Part shown: positions 1 to 7,868 of the stretch, piece after piece | Layout of the letters: each line of letters begins with the position of its first letter | How positions within the stretch are numbered: position 1 is the stretch's first letter | NCBI RefSeq assembly: GCF_002879885.1 | Contig: NZ_PNYA01000020.1 | Location: 1-64,000 of the forward strand | DNA: 64,000 bases | DNA from: Trinickia dabaoshanensis | Lineage (GTDB): Bacteria; Pseudomonadota; Gammaproteobacteria; Burkholderiales; Burkholderiaceae | Reading direction: 5' to 3' | Translations under genes and position numbers: made by a program | The notes under the pieces: model-generated | Told to the model about the DNA's origin: nothing | Seen by the model: the letters and a program-made list of their open reading frames with translations, nothing else | The model's database searches: none

Positions 1-1021
1 TCCCCTCACTCATGCCCATACCCCCCCGGTGCCCACTCGCCTTGCCGCGAAACACCCAATACGACCACACCACGTAGATCAGCAAAATCGGCAAGACGAA
101 TGCGGTGCCGATCATGAGGAACTCGTGCGATACCGGCGCCGCCGCGGCTTGCCATAGCGTGACCGATGGCGGCGCAATCATCGGCCATAAGCTGATGACG
201 AGCCCCGAGAACGAGAGAAAGAACAGCCCCACCGAGCACACGAACGGCAACACCTCGCGCCCCCGCCCGGCACCGCGCACGAGCAAGCCCGCGAGCAGCA
301 ACGTCACGAGCGGCACCGGCGCGAAGAACGCGAGATTGGGCCAGGTGAACCAACGCTCCGCGATGCGCGGACTAAACAGCGGCGTCACGATGCTGACCAC
401 GCCGATGAACACGAATACGAGCAGCATCACGCGCTGCGCCACACGCCGGGCCCATCCCTGAAGGCTGCCTTGTGTCTTCATGATGAGCCAGGTCGCCCCT
501 TGCAACGCATAGCCCGCGATCAGCCCGAATCCCGCAAAGATCGGAAACGGCCGCACCCAATCCAAACTCGTCCCGACGAACTGTCCCCCGGCCTCGTCGA
601 ATCCTTGCACGAACATGCCGAGTATCACGCCCTGCGCGAAGCTCGCGAGCACCGACCCGCAGGCAAAGGCAATATTCCAAATCCGCCGATTGGCGCCCGG
701 CACGCCTCGGAACTCGAAGGCCACGCCGCGAAAGATCAAGCCCAGCAGCATCAGCAGCACCGGAAAGTACACCGCCGGCACGATGATGGCGAATGCCCCG
801 GGGAACACCGCCAAGAGTCCGACGCCGCCCAACACGAGCCATGTCTCGTTGAAATCCCATACCGGCGCGACCGACGCCATCATGACATCGCGATCGGCTT
901 CGTTCTTACGCAGCAAAAACAAAATGCCCACGCCCAGATCGAAGCCGTCCAAGAGGATGTACATCAGCACGGCAAAGCCGAGGATCGCCGCCCATAGCGG
1001 CACCAAGTCAAGGTGCGTCAT
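1..1021 (-). CDS. cioB: Cytochrome bd-type quinol oxidase subunit II (CioB/CydB), 3' end cut by window
   Basis: Subunit II of the membrane-bound bd-family quinol oxidase, which partners CioA in reducing O2 with electrons from quinol. The reading frame from ATG at 1021 gives MTHLDLVPLW, then membrane segments and the CydB signature LLDGFDLGVGIL near residues 24-35, followed by NETWLV around residue 65. About 340 codons are open to the window edge with no stop; since CioB proteins are about 335-380 residues, little is probably missing. GGGAG lies 6 nt before the start. The start overlaps the end of cioA by 14 bp, so the two genes are translationally coupled. Assignment to the CioB subgroup rests on the partner. 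Confidence 0.9.
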   Translation of the reverse strand, partial: MTHLDLVPLWAAILGFAVLMYILLDGFDLGVGILFLLRKNEADRDVMMASVAPVWDFNETWLVLGGVGLLAVFPGAFAIIVPAVYFPVLLMLLGLIFRGVAFEFRGVPGANRRIWNIAFACGSVLASFAQGVILGMFVQGFDEAGGQFVGTSLDWVRPFPIFAGFGLIAGYALQGATWLIMKTQGSLQGWARRVAQRVMLLVFVFIGVVSIVTPLFSPRIAERWFTWPNLAFFAPVPLVTLLLAGLLVRGAGRGREVLPFVCSVGLFFLSFSGLVISLWPMIAPPSVTLWQAAAAPVSHEFLMIGTAFVLPILLIYVVWSYWVFRGKASGHRGGMGMSEG

Positions 1022-2441
1022 CGTTAACTCCCATCGTGCCCGGCACGCCGGTCGGTTGCGGCGCATCGTCGTGATGCTGCACGGCCGAGAGCGGCCGCGC
1101 CGCGCGGCGATCGAGCGTGGCGGTCGCCGGTTGCGCGCCGTCGGGACCCAAGCGCAGCAACCGCGCGATCAGCACGCCGCCCGAGCCGAAGATAAACAGA
1201 TAGCTGACCACGTACAGCGCGAGCGAAAGCGACACGTCGGCGCTCGTCAGCGAAGGGCTCACCGAATCGGCCGTGCGCATCAATCCATAGACCGTCCACG
1301 GTTGACGCCCGGCCTCGGTCGTCGTCCAGCCCGCGAGCACCGCGACAAATCCGAGCGGACTGGCCACGCGGCACACGGCGAGCCATCTCCGGCTGTCATA
1401 GAGCTTTCGCTTCGGCCACAACACCAGTCCGCAGATCACGACCGCCAGCATCAACATCGCTACCCCCACCATGAGGTGAAACGCAAAGAAGACGATCGGC
1501 ACGTTCGGCCGGTCGGCGCGCGGCCAATCCTTGAGCCCGTGCACGAGGCCGTTGGGATCGTGCGTCAGATAGATGCTGCCCAGCACGGGGATCGAGATTT
1601 CGAAGTGATTGCGTTCCTCGGCATCGTCGGGAATCGCAAAGAGATTCGCGGGCACGCGCCGGCCCGTATTCCACAGACCTTCCATCGCCGCGAGCTTGGC
1701 CGGCTGATACTCGAGCGTGTTGCGCCCGTGCGCGTCGCCGATCGCGATTTGCGCGGGCACCATCACGACGAGAAACCATAGCGCCATCTTGACCATGACG
1801 CGCGACTCCTCGCGCGCACGTCCCTTGAGCAAGTAATGCGCACCCACGCCCAGAACGACGAACGCCGTCGTGACGACAAAGGCCGTGACCGTATGAGCCA
1901 AGCGATAAGGAAACGAGGGATTGAAAACAATCGCAAGCATGCTGTCCGGCACGAATTTGCCGTCCACGATCCGGTAGCCCGTAGGCGTTTGCATCCAGCT
2001 ATTTGCCGCCAGTATCCAGAACGAAGACATGAGCGTGCCGAGAGCGACGAACATTGCCGACAACACATGAGCCCACTGCGGTACGAGCTTGCGCCCGAAC
2101 AGCAGCACACCGAGAAACGCCGACTCCAGAAAAAACGCGGTCAACACCTCATAGGCCATCAGCGAACCGATCGCGCTCGAGGTAGCCGTCACGAATCGGC
2201 TCCAATTCGTGCCGAATTGAAACGGCATGACGATGCCCGATACGACACCCATGCCGAACGAGACCGCAAAGATGCGGATCCAAAACGCGGAAAGCCGGCG
2301 ATAGACGTCGCGACCGGTCGACCACCACAACACTTCGAGCGTGGCGATGTAACAGGAAAGACCCACCGTGAAAGCCGGCAGCAAGATATGCAGTGCGATG
2401 ACCCAGGCAAACTGCAGGCGAGACAACAAGAGAGCGCTCAT
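1008..2441 (-). CDS. cioA: Cytochrome bd-type quinol oxidase subunit I (CioA/CydA)
   Basis: Catalytic haem-carrying subunit of a bd-type terminal oxidase in the inner membrane. I chose ATG 2441 (477 aa) because the family begins with the segment seen here as LLSRLQFAW followed by the haem-ligand helix ALHILLPAFTVG; the frame stays open upstream to 2579, but that extension is not family-like. The C-terminal half has the diagnostic TTTEAGRQPW motif. The quinol-binding loop is short, as in the cyanide-insensitive CioA group, rather than the long E. coli CydA loop. The Ig-like operon ends 134 bp upstream on the same strand, so read-through into cioAB is possible. No clear Shine-Dalgarno is seen at 2441. 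Confidence 0.92.
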   Translation of the reverse strand: MSALLLSRLQFAWVIALHILLPAFTVGLSCYIATLEVLWWSTGRDVYRRLSAFWIRIFAVSFGMGVVSGIVMPFQFGTNWSRFVTATSSAIGSLMAYEVLTAFFLESAFLGVLLFGRKLVPQWAHVLSAMFVALGTLMSSFWILAANSWMQTPTGYRIVDGKFVPDSMLAIVFNPSFPYRLAHTVTAFVVTTAFVVLGVGAHYLLKGRAREESRVMVKMALWFLVVMVPAQIAIGDAHGRNTLEYQPAKLAAMEGLWNTGRRVPANLFAIPDDAEERNHFEISIPVLGSIYLTHDPNGLVHGLKDWPRADRPNVPIVFFAFHLMVGVAMLMLAVVICGLVLWPKRKLYDSRRWLAVCRVASPLGFVAVLAGWTTTEAGRQPWTVYGLMRTADSVSPSLTSADVSLSLALYVVSYLFIFGSGGVLIARLLRLGPDGAQPATATLDRRAARPLSAVQHHDDAPQPTGVPGTMGVNDDAP

Positions 2442-2575
2442 AAGGGCGGTACCGACCCATGGTGGAAACACGACGACGCGATAACGAGGGGCCCGCGAGA
2501 GGGGGCGCTTGAACGTAGGGTCAAGCAAGGCCGATGCCGCGACGGCGAGCGCAACCGTTCGCGAGCATCCCGCTC

Positions 2576-3646
2576 TCACGTGGGGTAGATCAGCACGCGC
2601 GCCCGATCGCCGGCGCCGCCATAGCTCACGCTGACGTAGGCGAAGCGGGCCGAGCGCCCGATCACCGCTAGGCTGCCAATTTCAAACGAGAAGGCGCCGT
2701 CCACCGCCTCGACCGTACTCGCGCCGCCGGCGGGCCCCGTGTAGCCGATGCTGCAAAGCGCCGAAATCCCGTCTCCGGTCTCGCGATCCACGACCGTCCC
2801 CGTCACTTCGCCCGAATCGTATTGCCCCAGGTACGAGGGCGATTGCGTGATCGTGACGACATAGGCGGACCGTGGGGAGAACGTGTAGTCCTGCTGTTGC
2901 ACAGGCACTTGCGCATGGTCGGTCAAACAAGCGCTCACGGTCACCGCCTCGCCGTCGACGTTCGCATCCGTGAACTGCGCGCAGGCAATCGTCGCGCCTC
3001 CCTCGGGAATGAATGCGGCGGCCACGGTGATCCATGCGCCGCCGTCAGGCAGCGTACCGCTGGCGACGACGTTCGCGTCGTCCGTGACGAAATGCGCCGA
3101 ACCCGCCGGCAGTTGAAACGTGACCCGGGTTTTGTCGGGGGCCGCGCCGCCGTTGCGATAAACCGCGACGTTCGCCGCGTTCCTCGCCGATCCGTCGGCC
3201 TGCGCGTGGTTCACGAGCCGATCAAGACTGAAGCCGTAGGTGTCCCCGGGAACGGCGACGAAGGTATACGACGTCTCATTGCTCCGCGTCTTGGGCGGCT
3301 CGCTCATCCACGCGACCATCACGCCCTGCTCGGCGGTCGTATCGGTGAACGTCACGCTCGATCGGCCCTTTATGCTCGTCTTCGGGCCGTCTATCTGCTG
3401 CAAACCGTTGCTGAAGACCGCCGATCCTTTCACGACCTTGAACGTGACGGGACGATCGCTCTCGAGAAAATTGCCGAGCGTAAGCTTGACTTCGGCCTCG
3501 TTGGCGGCCTTGCCGTCCGCGCGAGCTCCGTCGCGAACGATCGTCAACTCCAGGCTGTAACCCGGCCCATCGCTGTCGCTCACGGGCGGTACCGGTTGCG
3601 TTTCTTTCGTTTCTTTCGTTTCTGTCTTCTCGTCCGTTGGTTTCAT
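2576..3646 (-). CDS. Ig-like (Big_1-like) repeat protein, fourth gene of operon
   Basis: Protein of 356 residues with no signal peptide or membrane segment. It opens with a charged low-complexity tail (KETKETKETQ) and then has at least two beta-sandwich modules resembling bacterial Ig-like/invasin domains: phrases such as ADGKAANEAEVKL (about residue 45) and ADGSARNAANVAVYRNGG (about 150) match the 'DG...a.v.a.v.d..G' strand pattern of Big_1. A last module near 270-350 looks like a carboxypeptidase-regulatory fold (GEVTGTVVDRETGDGI). The start overlaps the previous stop as ATGA, with GGGGGATCG upstream. Function is unknown; binding or structural roles are usual for such modules. Confidence 0.75.
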   Translation of the reverse strand: MKPTDEKTETKETKETQPVPPVSDSDGPGYSLELTIVRDGARADGKAANEAEVKLTLGNFLESDRPVTFKVVKGSAVFSNGLQQIDGPKTSIKGRSSVTFTDTTAEQGVMVAWMSEPPKTRSNETSYTFVAVPGDTYGFSLDRLVNHAQADGSARNAANVAVYRNGGAAPDKTRVTFQLPAGSAHFVTDDANVVASGTLPDGGAWITVAAAFIPEGGATIACAQFTDANVDGEAVTVSACLTDHAQVPVQQQDYTFSPRSAYVVTITQSPSYLGQYDSGEVTGTVVDRETGDGISALCSIGYTGPAGGASTVEAVDGAFSFEIGSLAVIGRSARFAYVSVSYGGAGDRARVLIYPT

Positions 3647-5070
3647 CGATCCCCCGGCGTGGGTGGAAACACGCTGAACCGCACGGGGTGCGGAAAGCGA
3701 AGCGACGTGCTTTCGCCTACCACGCGCAACGCTACGTTGATCTCCTCTTCGCAGGTATCGACGATCCCGACGCAGCCGCTGCCGTCGGCATACAACATCG
3801 TCGTGTACGTACGAGGGGAATTGGTGTCGGCGCCCACGATCGTCGCTTGGGCGTGGTCGTCGAGAATGGCGACTTCGACTTCACGATCCACGAATTCGGG
3901 CGAAACTTGAAAATAGATCGAACAAGCGGTGTTACCGTCGCTCGGCACGCGCGTCGTATAAGCGTAGGCACAGATGCCCGCCGCGCTCCCGTCCAAATAC
4001 GGGCTGAACGTCGCGTCGACGGTGGGTGCATCGCCCGGCTGGCCGCCTGCGTATGCCGCGAGCGAGATCAAGGTTTGGTCGTTCGAAGACACGCTGAACG
4101 CAGCGACACCGCGCCAATCGAGCCGCGTGCGATAGGTCGTCGGGTCACTGCCTTCGGCTTCCAATATCACGCCGCCCAGGGAAGCCGAAATCGTCACGGC
4201 GAGCCCGGGTTCCCCGAAGACGACGCCGTAGTTGCAGGGGATCAGATTGGGAAGCTGGCTCGATGCGTTCGCCGCTCCTTGCGTACACGTCAATTGCAGC
4301 GCGGTAAGGTCGGACCAAGAGATCACGACTTCCGTGCGCAGCGAAGCGTGCGTGACACCTTGCCGCCGTACCTCGTAGTACGCGACGCCGCTTCCCAGAT
4401 CGCCGAGCGGCCGGATACCGGCCATTGGAATCGTATCGGCAACGTAACCGTTGACGAGATCCGCCACTTGCACCGTGTGCGGCGGATCGGTTCGATAAGC
4501 GGCACCGGCCACCGCGTTGCCCGATTCGTCGAAGCCCTGCCAGTGGAACGTCACTTGATCGTCTTTGCACAACGCGTATTGCGTGCGTATCGGCGCGCCG
4601 TTTTTCGCGGCGATCTTCGCATACGGCAATACGCCGTTTTGCGCATCGGGGAAAAGCGGGCTGCGGTATTCGCTCGCGCTCGATCCTGCGATGACGACCG
4701 TCGCCGGCAGTGCGGCCACGATGTCGCCGACTTGGCTCGTCTTCCGATAAGTAGCCGTATAGCTGCCGTCGGGAATCGTGGCGGGGTCGAATTTCCCGTC
4801 CCAGAATGCATCGAACACGTTCCTATCGTCGAGGCTCAATACGTTTTCCGAAGGCGTATCGTTCAGATAGGCGCGCAAGCTATCGCCGGGCGTGGGATGC
4901 CAATTCGATCCTTGGTCATTGAGTACTCTGACGGTGATCTTCTCGCCGGGCCCGAAGTCATCCACGTGAATGACGCGTTGCCCCTGCTCTTCGGCCGCCT
5001 GCGGCAGGCTCGGCCGAGCCAATTTGATCTCGCCGCTTTCACACAGGCGCCGGATGCCGGGCTCGCTCAT
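3643..5070 (-). CDS. Ig-like multi-module protein, third gene of operon
   Basis: A 475-residue, soluble-looking protein made mostly of predicted beta strands, without an export signal. Its C-terminal 120 residues (DGNTACSIYF, then DGSGCVGIVDTCEEE) align by eye with the C-terminal part of the upstream gene product (DGVTPCCIYV, NDGCAAVTIVDTIAEP), so the operon grew by module duplication. The start codon overlaps the previous stop (ATGA, 5067-5070) and the stop overlaps the next start in the same way, which indicates strict translational coupling. No enzymatic motif is visible. A long open frame on the opposite strand (3637-5136) is an artefact of GC-rich codon use. Confidence 0.75.
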   Translation of the reverse strand: MSEPGIRRLCESGEIKLARPSLPQAAEEQGQRVIHVDDFGPGEKITVRVLNDQGSNWHPTPGDSLRAYLNDTPSENVLSLDDRNVFDAFWDGKFDPATIPDGSYTATYRKTSQVGDIVAALPATVVIAGSSASEYRSPLFPDAQNGVLPYAKIAAKNGAPIRTQYALCKDDQVTFHWQGFDESGNAVAGAAYRTDPPHTVQVADLVNGYVADTIPMAGIRPLGDLGSGVAYYEVRRQGVTHASLRTEVVISWSDLTALQLTCTQGAANASSQLPNLIPCNYGVVFGEPGLAVTISASLGGVILEAEGSDPTTYRTRLDWRGVAAFSVSSNDQTLISLAAYAGGQPGDAPTVDATFSPYLDGSAAGICAYAYTTRVPSDGNTACSIYFQVSPEFVDREVEVAILDDHAQATIVGADTNSPRTYTTMLYADGSGCVGIVDTCEEEINVALRVVGESTSLRFPHPVRFSVFPPTPGDR

Positions 5071-5858
5071 ACCCAGCTCGTTTCGTCGGGTTCATCGGGC
5101 ACTGCAACGAAGCGCATCGTAATCGGCGCAAGCTGATCGGTCCCGGGCACGTTCAACAAGCGGACCGTGCATTGCACCGGCTCCGCGATCGTGTCGACGA
5201 TCGTCACGGCGGCACAGCCATCGTTTTCGAGCGGCACGTCGTACTGCCTCGGGTTCGTCGGCTGGACGCCGAAGACCGTCGCCGATCCGGTAACGATCGT
5301 GACCCGCAGCGTACCCGCTTTGCCGCTCTGGTCCGTCATCACGTAGATGCAGCACGGCGTGACGCCGTCGGCGGGCGCTCCCGTCGTAGAGGAATAACCG
5401 ATGAAGTGTTCGTTCGGGCGATCGTGCGCGCCGGCGTCCGTATAGTCTTGGAAGCTTGGAGTCTTCGTGTCGGAGTTGTCGGGGTCGTCTCGATCCCACA
5501 CCGTCGTCGGCACCATGAGCAAATTCGCCACGCGTTTGGGCAGCGCGGGGCTGCGAGCGCGAACGAGGAACCATGCGAACCCATGTTCGTCGAGGATGGG
5601 CTCGTAAGGCCCGTTGCCCAGCGGGATGCCGTCGCCGCTGTATAGCGTGCCGGGAACATTTTGGGGATCGCTCGGCGCGACGATCTCGCCGCCCATTCCC
5701 ACGCTGCAGCTCATCGTGTGCCCTCGCGGGCCGTGCACCTTGACCCAATTGCAGGGCATGATGGACAGGCTGTCGTCGTAGTAGGCCGCGGGCGAGGTGA
5801 TCCACAATTTCACGGGGACTGTCGGCTTGCCCTTCGACTCATGCTCGGCGCCTCCCAT
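5067..5858 (-). CDS. Ig-like protein, second gene of operon
   Basis: Protein of 263 residues beginning MGGAEHESKGKPTVPVKLWI. I chose ATG 5858 rather than 5996 because AAGGAGA lies 9 nt upstream and the longer form would overlap the first gene by more than 100 bp. It has an N-terminal beta-rich part and a C-terminal Ig-like module with two conserved cysteines (TPCCIY and DGCAAVTIVDT) shared with the next gene. There is no signal peptide. The gene starts 29 bp after the stop of the first operon gene. No function can be assigned. Confidence 0.75.
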   Translation of the reverse strand: MGGAEHESKGKPTVPVKLWITSPAAYYDDSLSIMPCNWVKVHGPRGHTMSCSVGMGGEIVAPSDPQNVPGTLYSGDGIPLGNGPYEPILDEHGFAWFLVRARSPALPKRVANLLMVPTTVWDRDDPDNSDTKTPSFQDYTDAGAHDRPNEHFIGYSSTTGAPADGVTPCCIYVMTDQSGKAGTLRVTIVTGSATVFGVQPTNPRQYDVPLENDGCAAVTIVDTIAEPVQCTVRLLNVPGTDQLAPITMRFVAVPDEPDETSWV

Positions 5859-5887
5859 TGGTCCGGTCTCCTTGGAAGCAACGTGCG

Positions 5888-7594
5888 TTAGCTTCGGTTG
5901 GCCGTATTCAACGTGACCGCGAGCACCTTCGAGGTTTGATCGGGAATCCCGCTGCGCTCGATCGTGTAGACGATATAGCATTGGCCTTCGGTCCACGGCT
6001 GGCCGTCCATCGAATCCCAGTCATGAAAGTCGTCGTTGGCGAACTGCATCGACAACGTCGGCTTGTTCAAGTCGCCCGCGACGATCGTGACCTGCGCGGT
6101 CGCCACTTGCACGGGATCTCTTCGGGTCGTCGACTTCGTTTTGAAACCGGTCAAGGTCGCATACGCCGTGACTTTGTCGCCGGCTTGAGCGCGCCAACCG
6201 TTGTCGTAGGTCTGGTCGAGCTTGAAGGTGATCGTGATCGGGCTATGCAGCGAGTTGCGGTTGATGGCGCTGCGCGCCGGCGAAAGACGAGGCGTGCCGA
6301 GCGGTCCCCCCAACGGGATGATGCCCTGCTGGTTGTCGCCCACGCCGTAGAACTGCGTGACGAGACTGGGGCCGACATTGCCCGTTTCGATGTTGCTGAC
6401 GACGAAGAGCACGCTATTCAATTCGTCGGCATGCGCGCCCGAATCGCTGTAGCCGAGGCTTTCCGCGAATTGCGTGGCCCAGGTCCACGACGGCGTATTC
6501 TCCATTGGATTTTTGAAAGGACCCGCGGCGATGGCCCCGTTCACGACGAGATAGATCTGATCGCCCGGTACTTGGTTCGGGTACTTGCCGACCGTGACAT
6601 CGACGAATGCGCTGGAAAGCTGCCCGTAGTCCAACGTGGTCTTGCCCGTGGTGGACGATGTCACTAGACCTTGCACGACCGGGAACGACTCCTCGAGCCC
6701 CGGACCGGTCGCGGTCACGTCCACGACGAGAAACGGCCGCCCTTGTTCTTGGGTCTCGGCGAAATCGTATTGCGCCCGAAGGCCCAGCGCCATCGAGCCG
6801 TTGCTATGCGTGGCGACCAAATACAGTTCGGCGATGCCCTGCGCGTTCGTCTCCGTGCGAAGGTAAAAGCCCTGCTGCGTTTCGCTGTAGAACATGAACG
6901 GGTTGTCGGCGGCCAGCAGGTTCTCGGCGGCCGTGCCCGCCACGTACACGTTCATCAAGCCATCGAACAGGCCTTGCGCGCCGCTGGCCGCCTCGTGCCA
7001 CTCGACGATGTACTCGGGCAGCGGCGTGGGCGGGCTCGTCGAGTCGTCCACGATTTGGCAGGTGAACTTCGTCGTAAAGGCGTCCTTGGCCGGCGTAAGC
7101 TGGTCGCCGTCGGCGGCGGTGGGAATCGGCAGCAACGTCTTGGTCGGCCCGAGGCAGGTCACCTTCGGATCGGATTTCAACACCGTGTAGGAAACGGCCG
7201 TTGCTTCGTTCGGTGTCGGAGACGGGCCCCAACCGGTGCCCGCGCTGGCGTGCACCGTGACCGTCAGCAATGCATTGATATCTTGAGTGGGATCGTAGCG
7301 AATCGGCAGCGTCGCCGTGCCTTGCGTATTGTCGTGCGCATCGACCATGATGGGGATTTGCTTCCAATCGGCCGGTACATCGGGAAGCGCGACGAAATTC
7401 GCGCTATTGCCTGAATTGCCCGCGGAAAAATTGATCGTGGCGCCGTCGGGAATCGAATTGCCGGCGGACATCTTGATCGTCGCCACGATGTACCGCCCTT
7501 GGTGCCAATGCAGATTCGTGCCCGTGGCCGGGCTAATGGTGATGGTTCCGTTATCGCTACCGACGAGGATCGTTCCGTGGTCACCGTGCGACAT
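5888..7594 (-). CDS. Large beta-rich Ig-like protein, first gene of operon
   Basis: Protein of 568 residues starting MSHGDHGTILVGSDNGTITI, with GGAGA 9 nt before the ATG. The whole length is predicted beta structure, with phrases typical of bacterial Ig-like repeats, for example TNAQGIAELYLVATHSNG near residue 250 and a similar strand order near 100 and 480. It lacks a signal peptide, transmembrane segment, LPXTG motif or autotransporter domain, which is odd for this fold. It heads the four-gene operon and shares a 274-bp intergenic region with the divergent autotransporter. A role as a contractile-system or otherwise non-classically exported protein is possible but not shown. Confidence 0.75.
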   Translation of the reverse strand: MSHGDHGTILVGSDNGTITISPATGTNLHWHQGRYIVATIKMSAGNSIPDGATINFSAGNSGNSANFVALPDVPADWKQIPIMVDAHDNTQGTATLPIRYDPTQDINALLTVTVHASAGTGWGPSPTPNEATAVSYTVLKSDPKVTCLGPTKTLLPIPTAADGDQLTPAKDAFTTKFTCQIVDDSTSPPTPLPEYIVEWHEAASGAQGLFDGLMNVYVAGTAAENLLAADNPFMFYSETQQGFYLRTETNAQGIAELYLVATHSNGSMALGLRAQYDFAETQEQGRPFLVVDVTATGPGLEESFPVVQGLVTSSTTGKTTLDYGQLSSAFVDVTVGKYPNQVPGDQIYLVVNGAIAAGPFKNPMENTPSWTWATQFAESLGYSDSGAHADELNSVLFVVSNIETGNVGPSLVTQFYGVGDNQQGIIPLGGPLGTPRLSPARSAINRNSLHSPITITFKLDQTYDNGWRAQAGDKVTAYATLTGFKTKSTTRRDPVQVATAQVTIVAGDLNKPTLSMQFANDDFHDWDSMDGQPWTEGQCYIVYTIERSGIPDQTSKVLAVTLNTANRS

Positions 7595-7868
7595 GGCGAT
7601 TCGTCTCCAAGGTTGGGAGATGCGCGCTGCACGCGATGCGCTCGCGCGTCGGCGTCAAGAGGTTTGCTACTGCCGTACTCATTCCCGCTGTGCGTTCCGG
7701 ATTGAATATTCCCGATATGGAAATGCAATGTCAAACCGATAGTCGAACGGTTTTTCATTTCTTCCCAATTTACGGGACTTTCAATAATTCTTTTAGCCTC
7801 GAAGTTGCGACTCTCTCGACGCCCATGCTAAATCGAAGCACTCGCCTCATCGACACGGAAAAGCGAAA
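7595..7868. promoter_or_regulatory. Divergent intergenic region between Ig-like operon and autotransporter
   Basis: This 274-bp region carries the promoters of the minus-strand Ig-like operon and the plus-strand autotransporter. It is more AT-rich than its surroundings between about 7710 and 7830. I could not pick a convincing -35/-10 pair for either direction. Confidence 0.4.

Noticed and set aside
2510-2530. Possible FNR box upstream of cioA (TTGAACGTAGGGTCAA)
   Set aside because: The half-sites are separated by eight bases instead of six, so the dimer geometry is wrong.
3637-5136. Long open frame (about 500 codons) on the plus strand
   Set aside because: It lies antisense to an Ig-like gene with proper start, coupling and domain pattern; its product is Arg/His-rich without any fold, as expected from GC-rich third positions.
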